16,576 bases of DNA. It comes from CAZCAC01 sp964496575. Its GTDB lineage: Bacteria > Planctomycetota > UBA1135 > GCA-002686595. Location: NCBI GenBank assembly GCA_964496575.1, contig CAZCAC010000167.1, positions 1-16,576 of the forward strand, read 5' to 3'. Each line of letters opens with the position of its first letter. Position 1 is the first letter of the stretch. Below the pieces are notes generated by a model, which saw only the letters and a list, made by a program, of their open reading frames with translations, did no database searches and was not told where the DNA came from. The position numbers and the translations under genes were made by a program. Shown one piece after another: positions 1 through 7,239 of this stretch.

Positions 1-500
1 ACGTCCGCCGCTCCCTCGCCGCCGAGCAGGTCCCAGCGCACGTCGACTTCCTGCTCCCCCAGCCCGTCGAGGGGCACGCCCGCCTGTCGCCAGCGGATCG
101 TCTCCTCGAGGGGGGAGATCTCCCAGGTCTTCTCGCGAGTCTCCCCGTCGCGCCCCTCGAGCCGAACCCGGAGCGTCACGTCGCCTCCTGGACCGACCGG
201 CCCGACCGGGAGGCCGTAGGAGAAGCGCAAGGTGTGACCGGGCACGGCACGCAGGGTGGTGGTGAGCGGAGCGGATACCGAGATCCGCTGTGCGCGGCGC
301 CACTCGTCGCCGATCGAGAGCACCTGCGCCGCCGGCGCCTGGTCGGCTCCCGTCGCCCGCACCTCGAGGAACTGCACCTGCGGTGGTCCGTTGCTGCTCG
401 TCGATCCGGACCGGTCCTCACCCCCGCAAGCGGCCATGGACGAGACGGCCGCGAGCAGAAGCCCGGGGAACAGGCGAACGTGGCGAGTGGTGAGGACCAT
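1..500 (-). CDS. Putative lipoprotein, N-terminal part (gene runs off the left edge)
   Basis: An open frame reads on the minus strand from an ATG at 500-498 to the window edge without a stop, giving 166 codons. The N-terminus is a lipoprotein signal peptide: R6 and R9 in the n-region, a hydrophobic stretch L10-V19, and a lipobox ending M22-A23-A24-C25. The residue after the Cys is Gly, not Asp, which by the usual Gram-negative rule would favour the outer membrane. After a Ser/Gly-rich linker (about 27-40) the sequence is alternating hydrophobic/polar with Gly, as in an extracellular beta-sandwich. I recognise no enzyme motif. N-terminal sandwich domains of this sort precede sulfatase domains in some planctomycetes, but that is a guess because the rest is missing. 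No Shine-Dalgarno precedes the ATG and no in-frame start lies just upstream. It is divergent from the NmrA-like gene. Confidence 0.8.
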   Translation of the reverse strand, partial: MVLTTRHVRLFPGLLLAAVSSMAACGGEDRSGSTSSNGPPQVQFLEVRATGADQAPAAQVLSIGDEWRRAQRISVSAPLTTTLRAVPGHTLRFSYGLPVGPVGPGGDVTLRVRLEGRDGETREKTWEISPLEETIRWRQAGVPLDGLGEQEVDVRWDLLGGEGAAD

Positions 501-512
501 GAGGGAGTGAGC

Positions 513-518
513 AGGGTA
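513..518 (-). promoter_or_regulatory. Possible -10 hexamer (TACCCT) for the lipoprotein gene
   Basis: Reading the minus strand, TACCCT (a TANNNT hexamer) ends 12 nt before the lipoprotein ATG. A start site about 7 nt downstream would leave a 5' leader of only some 5-6 nt, which fits the lack of a Shine-Dalgarno. The same hexamer precedes the sialidase gene at 7136-7141. There is no clear -35 box. The call rests on position and similarity only. Confidence 0.3.
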
Positions 519-621
519 TGATCGGACGCGGCCTCGCGCGAGCGCGAGAGAGCGGTGAGAAGAGGATAGCGGCTCCGAGGGTATCCATGATCACCGAATC
601 ACGGCTCGGAACAGAGGCGTC

Positions 622-1308
622 ATGAACACCAGCATTGCGAAACCCGACAAGGTGGCGATCATCGGCGCCAGCGGTGCCTACGGGACGGGGATCCTGGCCC
701 GGGCCGAGGAGATCGGTGTCGAGGCGGTGGTGGTCACGCGGTCGCCGCACAAGTTCCCCGACGCGAAGCCGACGACCACCGTGGTCACGGCGCAGCTGAA
801 CGAGGAGGAGAAGCTGGATGAAGCCTTCGCGGGTTGCGAGGGGGTCGTCTCGGCGCTCGGCGACGACCGGAAGGAGCGTCCGAAGACGCACTGCCTCCCG
901 CACGTCTGGGGTGCCATGAAGGCGGCCGGCGTGATGAAGTACATCGGCATGGGCACGGGAGCGATGCTGCTGCCGGGCGAGAGACCCGGCGGATTCCAGC
1001 GCGCCGTGCACCCGCTGCTGTGGCTGCAGAGGCGATTCGGGGTCGACTTCCTCGAACAGAACGAGTGGGAGCGCGACAGTCTGCTCACCGGTCGGAACGG
1101 CGCGGACGGCCTCACCTGGGTGCTCACCAGACCCGTGCGGCCGACCAGGACGCCATTCATCGGAGCCCGCGTGCACCGCGACCGGCGCGGACCGCTGAAC
1201 TGCTCGATCTACGATCATGGCGACTTCTGCCTGTTTTGCGTGGCGTCGAACGAGTGGAACGGGCTCGCGCCGCACGTCAGCTCCGGGATCCAGCCGGGGA
1301 AGCGGTAG
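622..1308 (+). CDS. NAD(P)-binding NmrA-like (atypical SDR) oxidoreductase
   Basis: A 228-residue protein with an N-terminal Rossmann motif G15-A-S-G18-A-Y-G21 after a short beta-strand (VAIIG). It continues with the VVSALG strand (about 80-86) and a helix followed by AAGVMKYIGMGTGA (about 101-114), typical of NAD(P)H-binding NmrA/biliverdin-reductase-B-like atypical short-chain dehydrogenases. Such proteins are cytoplasmic; some are reductases and others only sense NAD(P). The substrate cannot be read from the sequence. There is no signal peptide, which makes it the only predicted cytoplasmic product here. The start is supported by AGAGG at 613-617, 4 nt before the ATG. The next gene begins 21 nt after the stop on the same strand, so the two are probably co-transcribed. 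The length is normal for the family. Confidence 0.85.
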   Translation: MNTSIAKPDKVAIIGASGAYGTGILARAEEIGVEAVVVTRSPHKFPDAKPTTTVVTAQLNEEEKLDEAFAGCEGVVSALGDDRKERPKTHCLPHVWGAMKAAGVMKYIGMGTGAMLLPGERPGGFQRAVHPLLWLQRRFGVDFLEQNEWERDSLLTGRNGADGLTWVLTRPVRPTRTPFIGARVHRDRRGPLNCSIYDHGDFCLFCVASNEWNGLAPHVSSGIQPGKR

Positions 1309-1329
1309 GCGGCGAGGCCTTTTGACCCG

Positions 1330-4300
1330 ATGATGCAGAAGACGACCCGACGCACGATCCTGACGGCGATCCTGCTGTCGATCGCCGGGAGCCCGGCGTC
1401 GGCCGGGCCGGCTCGAGCGGACATCGACGAGGCCAGCTGGATCTGGTCGACCTCGGCGGGGGCCGACCTCTCGTCCTTCGGCGCCGGCGTGGTCTACTTC
1501 CGGGCCGACCTCGACCTGCCGCGCGGAGTCGAGATCGCCTCCGCCGAGGTGATCGTCACGGCCGACAACCTGTTCGCCCTGTCGATCAACGGCCGCGGGG
1601 TCGGTGAGAGCGTGGTCAGCAATGACGCCTGGCGGACGGCCCGGCGCTTCTCGATCAGCGAGCTGCTGGAGCCGGGGCGCAACGTCCTCGCGGTGCAGGC
1701 GGTCAATACCCTTCCCGGTCCGGCCGCGTTGCTGCTCTCGGCGGACGTGCATCTGGAGGATGGACGGGTGGTGACGCTGACCAGCGGCGAGGCGTGGAGG
1801 TACGCCGAGACCGAGCAGCCGAACTGGGAGCAGCTGGCCTTCGAGGACGGGGCGTGGTCGGCGGTGCGCGTCGTCGGGGAGCTCGGCAGCCCCCCGTGGG
1901 GTCGGATCACCGTCCCGCCGGTCCCCGAGCCGGCCCGCGATCTCGAGGGCGGCGTGCAGCGCAAGGCGGGCGAGGTCCGGCAACAGGCGATCCGCCAGGG
2001 CGCTCCGGTCGTCGTGCAGACCGCGGCGCCCGGTTTCGTGTGGCCCGAGGGGATCGTCTTCGTCGGCGACGACTGCAGTCTCTACCGTCCGCGCGGGGCT
2101 GCGGGCTCGTCGGCCGACAGCCTCAACGTGACGATCTTCAATCCGCGGAACTCACGGGCCTTTCCGGAGCACGACCTGCCCGCGCCGATGAAGGTCGGCC
2201 GGAAGCTCCTCGCCCTCGAGCCGGCCCGTCCGGGGGTGGAGCCGCGACTCCTGCTCGACGCCGGCGGGGGCGGCATCGGCTCGCCCAGCGTCACCTTCGA
2301 TGGGGAATCGATCCTGCTGTCGATGGCCCGGGAGGGCGACCCGTTCTTTCACCTCTACCGCGTGCCGGCGGCGGGTGGAGAGCCCCGGCAGCTGACCTTC
2401 GGGCCCTTCCACGACATCGACCCCGCCGAGCTGCCCGACGGCCGGATCGTCTTCACCTCGACGCGGATCGGCACCTTCGAGGAGTACCACAACCCGCCGT
2501 CGCGCTCGCTCTTCGTGATGGACGCCGATGGAGACGGCGTGCGTCCCCTGACTCACACGCCGGTCTTCGACAACGAGCCGGAGGTGCTGGCCGACGGCCG
2601 GATCCTCTTCATCCGCTCGGACAACTTCTTCGATCGCGGCAAGGTGGAGACGCTCCTGCACGCCATCCGCCCGGACGGGACGGCCGGTCAAACCGAGTTC
2701 GGCCTCGATCTCGGGCCCGAGTACGGCGGGCGGCTGCGCGCGTTCGATTGCGGCAGCCCGGCACCGCTCGCGGACGGGCGAGTCGCGTTCGTATCCCGTC
2801 CCGGCGTGACGCTCGGCCGGCCGGGCTCGCACGAGAGCGATCTGCGGCACTTCCGGATCGGCGCCGGTGACGTCGCGGCGCTGCCCGACGGTCGTCTCCT
2901 GTGCACCCTGGCCCGCAGCGTCCCGGTCGAGGTCACCGTCGGCGGAGAGCAGCGAACGGTCCGCGATACCCGCTACCAGGAGATCGGGGTGCTCGATCCG
3001 GAGGGCGAGCCGGTCACGTTCACCCGGATCCACGAGGTCACCGAGGGAGCGCTGCACTCGCCCGTCCATCTCGGGGCGAGGCCGCGGCCCCCGGTGCTGG
3101 CCGGCAACGTCGATCGCCGGAGCGACGACGACGTGAACGCCACCGGCTATCTCTTCTGTGCGAACGCTCGCTTCACCAGGAACACGACCGCCGGCTGGTC
3201 TCACGTCCGGGCGGTTCGGTTCCTCGCGGCGAAGGCGTTGACGGTGCGATCGTCCCACTCGTACATCGTCCACGCCGGCACCGAGGTGACGGAGCTCGGG
3301 ACGATTCCCCTGGCGCCGGACGGGTCGTTCCACGTGGAGGTGCCGGCCGATACGCCGCTGGCCATGCAGATGGTCGATGCCGAGGGGCGCTCCGAGCTGA
3401 ACGAGATGTCCTGGGTCTTCGTGCGTCCCGGCGAACGACGCAGCTGCGTCGGGTGTCATCAACCCCGTCAGGCCGCTCCCGGGCCCGCCGGCCGACAGGC
3501 GCTGGCCATGAACACACCACCCCTGCAGCTCCTGGGGCAGGGCACCCCTCACCGGTTTCGCGGCAACAACGCCGCCGTGACCGGACTGATGGAGCTGCAG
3601 TTCGATCGCTACCGCGAGGTGGCGGGGCTGAACCGCCACCCCCGGGCCGGTGATTCCCTGATCAGCGGCCGCGCGGAGCTGGCCGGGTTGCTCGCGGAGC
3701 TGCGCGACGGCGACGCCGCGCAGCGGATCTCGGCCGCCCAGCGTCTGGCGATCTTCCGCGACCCGGAGGCCGCGCCCGGCCTGGGCGAGCAGCTGCGGCA
3801 TCGATGCCGGGAGGTCGGCGTGGCGGCGGCGATGGCCCTGGCCTGCTGCGGAACGAGGCTGTCGATCCCGCCCCTGCTCGACGCGCTCGGCAGCGAGGAC
3901 CCCTTGCTCGCCCAGGCCGCCGCGGTCGCCACCGAGAACCTGACCGGCTTCGCCGAGGAATTCGACGCCTTCGGCCCGGAAGCACGGAAGATGCGGCAGG
4001 TCGAGCGCTGGCGGCAGTGGTTCGAGCGGAAGAGCTGGGACGAGATCGAGGCGGAGCTGGTGCAGCGACTCGACAGCTCCGATCGCGACGTCGTGCGTCG
4101 CGCCGCCGTCGCGCTCGGGCACACCGGTGCGGGAGCGGCGCGTGAGGCGCTGCGGCGCTACGTGCTGGAGAAGCGCGACGACAATCCGCTGCCGGCCTGG
4201 CGCCAGGGAGGACACCGCGGTGACAACGCGCGCTTCAACGCCCTGTCGCCGGTGAACCCGCGGACCTTGCAGGCGGCGACCCGTTCGCTGGGCTACCTGC

Positions 4301-5388
4301 GGGACGTCCAGTCGATCCCGATGCTGGTGGAGACGATCGCCCGGAACAGTGATCCCGAGACCGCGAACCTGTTCCTCGCCGAGGCAGCCGTCGAGGCGCT
4401 GGGACGGATGGAGACCCCGGCCGCGGACGCGGCGCTGATCGCGGCCTTCGCGGCGCTCCAGCCCTATCCCCGCTACACGCGCTGGTACGGCGATCACGAC
4501 GCCTTGATGGCCTGCCACGCCTCGCCCGTGCACTACTTCATCACCGAGGCCCTGGATGCCCGCGAGTGTCTCCAGGCCGCATCGATCGTCCCGGAGCTGA
4601 TAGGTTCGCTGCCGATCGATCCCGATCGGGCGCTGTTCCCGGAGACCGACGACGTCGAGGAGCTGGTCGGTCGGGTGATCCGGCGCAACGGCGCCGAGGC
4701 GGCCGTGGTGGAGACCTGCCTCGCCCTGCTCGGCGATCCTCGAGCGTCGCCGGTGAAGGAGATCCAGGAAGCGATCTCCACGATCCACCGTTGCTGGGCC
4801 GGCGCGCCGACTCCGGAGAATCGAGCCGCGCAGGTCCTGTCGCTCGTCTGTCGTGACGGCTCCTACGAGCCGCGAGTTCGCGAGGCCTTCCTGCGTTATC
4901 GCGCCATTCGAGCAGAGATCCCGCGCGTCTTCGACACGGGGATTCCCGTCGTCGACGCGCTGCCGCGCAAGCACTGGGTCTGCTTCTACCTGGCCCGGAC
5001 CCTGGGGCTCCTCGGCCAGGCACGGTCGGCCGACGTGTTGATCGAGACGCTCGAGAGCGAGCCGTCGGAAGCGGCGGCGGGGCGCCCCGATCCGCTGGGG
5101 GTGGGCGTCCTGTTCCTGCACGACGACCTCACGCCCTGCTGGCGCGCCGCCGCGGCCTGGGCGCTGGGACGTCTCGGTGAGCGCCGCGCCGTTCCGGTCC
5201 TGCTGGCCCTGGTCGCCGACCTGGACAACGCCCCCGATACGCGCCACGCCGCCGCCGAGGCGCTGGGGGAGATCGGCGATCCCGAGAGCGGCGCGGCGAT
5301 CCGTGCCCTGGCGACCGACTACCCGGAGGTCTCGACCCGGCGGGCGCTGCTGCGCGCGTGCGAGCGGCTGGAGCGTCGCGGGGAGTGA
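1330..5388 (+). CDS. Exported HzsA-like beta-propeller protein with one CxxCH heme motif and C-terminal HEAT repeats
   Basis: A 1352-residue protein. A signal peptide covers about 1-30 (KTTRR, then a hydrophobic stretch, then an Ala-rich cleavage region). Residues about 36-188 look like a galactose-binding-type beta-sandwich (ASWIW, VYFRADLDLP, LSINGRGVG). Residues about 235-650 hold PD40/TolB-type propeller blades with repeated PDGR/ADGR turns near 366, 420, 480 and 519. Residues about 650-705 (PDGSFHVEVPADTPL, then FVRPGERRS) lead into a c-type heme motif C706-V-G-C709-H710. This combination is seen in the hydrazine synthase alpha-subunit-like (HZS_alpha) family common in Planctomycetota. 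From about 778 to the end there are HEAT-type helical repeats, such as AAAWALGRLGERRAVPVLL near 1276-1294. There is no sign of the other hydrazine synthase subunits, so hydrazine synthesis is not implied. Function is unknown; a periplasmic redox or scaffold role is inference. The Shine-Dalgarno is weak (GAGG at 1314-1317). An alternative ATG at 1333 changes one residue. Confidence 0.85.
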   Translation: MMQKTTRRTILTAILLSIAGSPASAGPARADIDEASWIWSTSAGADLSSFGAGVVYFRADLDLPRGVEIASAEVIVTADNLFALSINGRGVGESVVSNDAWRTARRFSISELLEPGRNVLAVQAVNTLPGPAALLLSADVHLEDGRVVTLTSGEAWRYAETEQPNWEQLAFEDGAWSAVRVVGELGSPPWGRITVPPVPEPARDLEGGVQRKAGEVRQQAIRQGAPVVVQTAAPGFVWPEGIVFVGDDCSLYRPRGAAGSSADSLNVTIFNPRNSRAFPEHDLPAPMKVGRKLLALEPARPGVEPRLLLDAGGGGIGSPSVTFDGESILLSMAREGDPFFHLYRVPAAGGEPRQLTFGPFHDIDPAELPDGRIVFTSTRIGTFEEYHNPPSRSLFVMDADGDGVRPLTHTPVFDNEPEVLADGRILFIRSDNFFDRGKVETLLHAIRPDGTAGQTEFGLDLGPEYGGRLRAFDCGSPAPLADGRVAFVSRPGVTLGRPGSHESDLRHFRIGAGDVAALPDGRLLCTLARSVPVEVTVGGEQRTVRDTRYQEIGVLDPEGEPVTFTRIHEVTEGALHSPVHLGARPRPPVLAGNVDRRSDDDVNATGYLFCANARFTRNTTAGWSHVRAVRFLAAKALTVRSSHSYIVHAGTEVTELGTIPLAPDGSFHVEVPADTPLAMQMVDAEGRSELNEMSWVFVRPGERRSCVGCHQPRQAAPGPAGRQALAMNTPPLQLLGQGTPHRFRGNNAAVTGLMELQFDRYREVAGLNRHPRAGDSLISGRAELAGLLAELRDGDAAQRISAAQRLAIFRDPEAAPGLGEQLRHRCREVGVAAAMALACCGTRLSIPPLLDALGSEDPLLAQAAAVATENLTGFAEEFDAFGPEARKMRQVERWRQWFERKSWDEIEAELVQRLDSSDRDVVRRAAVALGHTGAGAAREALRRYVLEKRDDNPLPAWRQGGHRGDNARFNALSPVNPRTLQAATRSLGYLRDVQSIPMLVETIARNSDPETANLFLAEAAVEALGRMETPAADAALIAAFAALQPYPRYTRWYGDHDALMACHASPVHYFITEALDARECLQAASIVPELIGSLPIDPDRALFPETDDVEELVGRVIRRNGAEAAVVETCLALLGDPRASPVKEIQEAISTIHRCWAGAPTPENRAAQVLSLVCRDGSYEPRVREAFLRYRAIRAEIPRVFDTGIPVVDALPRKHWVCFYLARTLGLLGQARSADVLIETLESEPSEAAAGRPDPLGVGVLFLHDDLTPCWRAAAAWALGRLGERRAVPVLLALVADLDNAPDTRHAAAEALGEIGDPESGAAIRALATDYPEVSTRRALLRACERLERRGE

Positions 5389-5427
5389 TCCGGATCCCGT
5401 CCGATCATTCCCGCAGGCCGGCAGCGA

Positions 5428-7128
5428 TCAGCGATCCTCCTCGCGCAAGATCCACTCCGGGCCGAAGCGGGCGAAGACGATGCGCCGGTAGCCGTCGGCC
5501 TCGTAGAAGCAGCCCAGGTCGCCGTCGGGAAGCGCGACGAGACACGAGTAGGCGCTGCCGCCGGTGTGCAGCACGCGGGCGTGGGGCCAGGTGCGTCCCT
5601 CGTCGAGACTCGCGCGAACGGTCATCTTCACGCGCCCCTCCCGGCTGGCCGGGTTGGAGAACAAGATGAGCCCGGGCTCCTCGTCCTTCGGCCAGCGGGC
5701 GCGACGGATGCTGGCCTGGCAGATCGGTTCGATCAGCGTCTCGTCGTGGCGCTGTCGAGTCCAGGTGGCGCCGCCGTCGGTGCTCGCCGCGACCTGTCGC
5801 GTGCGCAGGCTGCGATCGTAGTTGCGCATGTTGAGCATCAGCTCACCATCGGCGAGCTCCACCACCTCGCACTCGTTGACCTGATGCTGCGGCGTGCTGC
5901 CGCCCAGGGTCCAGGTCTCACCGTGGTCGTCGGAGTAGATCACGTGCGAGTAGTAGTGCCCGGTCCCTGCTTCGATGTGGTCGCAGGGGATGACCAGCCG
6001 ACCCGCGTGGTCCCCGCGCCGCAGCTGGATGCCGGCTCCGGGACCGGTGGCGTACCACGTCCAGTCCGGTAGCTTGGTCGTCGCCGTGATCTCGCGGGGT
6101 TCGGCCCAGCTCCGCCCACTGTCCTCGCTGCTGGTCGCCCACACCGTGCGCGTGCCCTTCGACTCCCCCCGGATGATCTGCGCCTCGTGGTCGACGCCCA
6201 GGTTGTGCGTCGTGAGCAGCCAGATCGTCCCCGTCGCCTCGTCCACGACGGGGCAGGGGTTGCCGCAGGTGTTCGCGTCGTCGTCCCAGACGACCACCTG
6301 CTTCGACCAGGTGCGTCCACCGTCGGTCGAGCGCTTCATGACCAGGTCGATATCGCCGCTGTCACCGCCGTGCGCCCGACGGCCCTCGCAGAAGGCCAGC
6401 AGGGCCCCGTCCGGTGCGACGATGACCGCGGGGATGCGGTAGGTGTGGTAGCCATCACGCCCGCTGCGGTACACGTTGAACTGGGTCGCGAGGTCCGTGC
6501 CCTGCATCCGGCCGAGGAGATCGACCGTGGCCGGATCGACCAGCTCGCCGCTGATCCGGAAGTGGTACGCGCGAAGGGTGTTCCGCCACGGGCGCAGGCC
6601 GACCTGTCCGATCGGTCCGGCGTACTCCTGGCGGGCCACCTCGTGCTCGTCGATCTCCAGGTGGATGACGCCGGCCGATCGACTGACCTCGACGGTGAAC
6701 GCCTCGCCCGGGGTGATGTGCTCGGCCGTACTCGCGAGTGACCGGACTCCGCCGCCGAACAGCGGCCCCTCGAGGAACAGCTTCTCGCCGCGGCTGTCGA
6801 AGCCGAAGTGGCTGTCTCCCAGCATCAACGAGGCAGCCGTGCCGTCGATGCTCAGCAGCTCGATCCTCGCCTCGATGGTGAAGTCGCCCTCGCCGATCGC
6901 CAGCTCGGACAGCAGGAACTTCCCGGTCCCGGCCTGCTCAAGATAGCCGTCGCCCTGTCTCCACCCCCCGCCGGCCGTGACCGCGTGCACGATCCTGCCG
7001 TTCTCGACGAGAGGTACGGTTTCGAGCGGTGGTTCGGCGTGGGCGACGACCGGCGAGAGGAGCGCGATGAGGGGAACGATCGTCGCGGGGTGGGCGGAGG
7101 GCACCGGGCGGGGCTGGGTCGGCGTCAT
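5428..7128 (-). CDS. Exported sialidase (GH33-type, Asp-box propeller) with N-terminal LamG-like domain
   Basis: A 566-residue protein with signal peptide 1-31 (hydrophobic TIVPLIALLSPVV, cleavage after AHA). Residues about 35-195 form a concanavalin/LamG-like beta-sandwich that may bind glycan. The catalytic six-bladed propeller, about 215-565, has Y230-R231-I-P, carrying the first of the Arg triad, and the candidate acid/base Asp at D256 or D259 (GGDSGDID). Five Asp boxes (S/T-x-D-x-G-x-T/S-W) start at 267, 334, 399, 449 and 507. R435, R496 or R499 and Y527 are candidates for the remaining Arg pair and the nucleophilic Tyr. Family knowledge: such enzymes release terminal sialic acids outside the cytoplasm. 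Substrate linkage cannot be read, and related Asp-box propellers act on other sugars. The reading frame extends far upstream into the divergent gene, but the ATG at 7128 gives a clean signal peptide. No Shine-Dalgarno is present. Convergent with the HEAT gene, 39 nt apart. Confidence 0.88.
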   Translation of the reverse strand: MTPTQPRPVPSAHPATIVPLIALLSPVVAHAEPPLETVPLVENGRIVHAVTAGGGWRQGDGYLEQAGTGKFLLSELAIGEGDFTIEARIELLSIDGTAASLMLGDSHFGFDSRGEKLFLEGPLFGGGVRSLASTAEHITPGEAFTVEVSRSAGVIHLEIDEHEVARQEYAGPIGQVGLRPWRNTLRAYHFRISGELVDPATVDLLGRMQGTDLATQFNVYRSGRDGYHTYRIPAVIVAPDGALLAFCEGRRAHGGDSGDIDLVMKRSTDGGRTWSKQVVVWDDDANTCGNPCPVVDEATGTIWLLTTHNLGVDHEAQIIRGESKGTRTVWATSSEDSGRSWAEPREITATTKLPDWTWYATGPGAGIQLRRGDHAGRLVIPCDHIEAGTGHYYSHVIYSDDHGETWTLGGSTPQHQVNECEVVELADGELMLNMRNYDRSLRTRQVAASTDGGATWTRQRHDETLIEPICQASIRRARWPKDEEPGLILFSNPASREGRVKMTVRASLDEGRTWPHARVLHTGGSAYSCLVALPDGDLGCFYEADGYRRIVFARFGPEWILREEDR

Positions 7129-7135
7129 GCTGGAG

Positions 7136-7141
7136 AGGGTA
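7136..7141 (-). promoter_or_regulatory. Candidate leaderless-type -10 hexamer (TACCCT) of the sialidase gene
   Basis: On the minus strand TACCCT lies 7 nt before the sialidase ATG, so the start of transcription would fall at or within a base of the A of the ATG. TANNNT at this distance is the known signature of leaderless bacterial genes. It agrees with the absence of a Shine-Dalgarno in front of this start. No good -35 hexamer is seen. Confidence 0.45.
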
Positions 7142-7227
7142 GGGCTGATGGGTCCTGCTGCTGGAGGAGACACACCAGTATTGCCGACCGGGCGGCTCTC
7201 CGCCTCCTCTGCGTCCCCGTCTCTGGC

Positions 7228-7233
7228 TAGACT
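7228..7233 (+). promoter_or_regulatory. Candidate leaderless-type -10 hexamer (TAGACT) of the PQQ-like gene
   Basis: TAGACT ends 6 nt before the ATG at 7240, exactly the TANNNT spacing that would place transcription start on the A of the start codon. The intervening GGGGCG could be argued to be a weak Shine-Dalgarno, but it ends directly at the ATG, which is too close. The bases expected for a -35 box (about 7205-7210, TCCTCT) do not match the consensus. Confidence 0.45.
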
Positions 7234-7239
7234 GGGGCG

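Noticed and set aside
418..1983. 521-codon minus-strand open frame across the NmrA-like gene
   Set aside because: Low-complexity Arg-rich translation, antisense to two well-supported genes, and overlapping the lipoprotein start.
2152..5247. Very long minus-strand open frame (1031 codons) opposite the HEAT-repeat gene
   Set aside because: It lies wholly antisense to a protein with signal peptide, domains and heme motif. Its translation is Arg/Gly/Pro/His-rich without domain signatures, as expected for a mirror frame in GC-rich DNA.
5387..5403. GATCCGGATC palindrome and CGGA/TCCG stem between the convergent genes
   Set aside because: The stem is only 4 bp, overlaps the stop codon and has no T tract, so it is not convincing as a bidirectional terminator.
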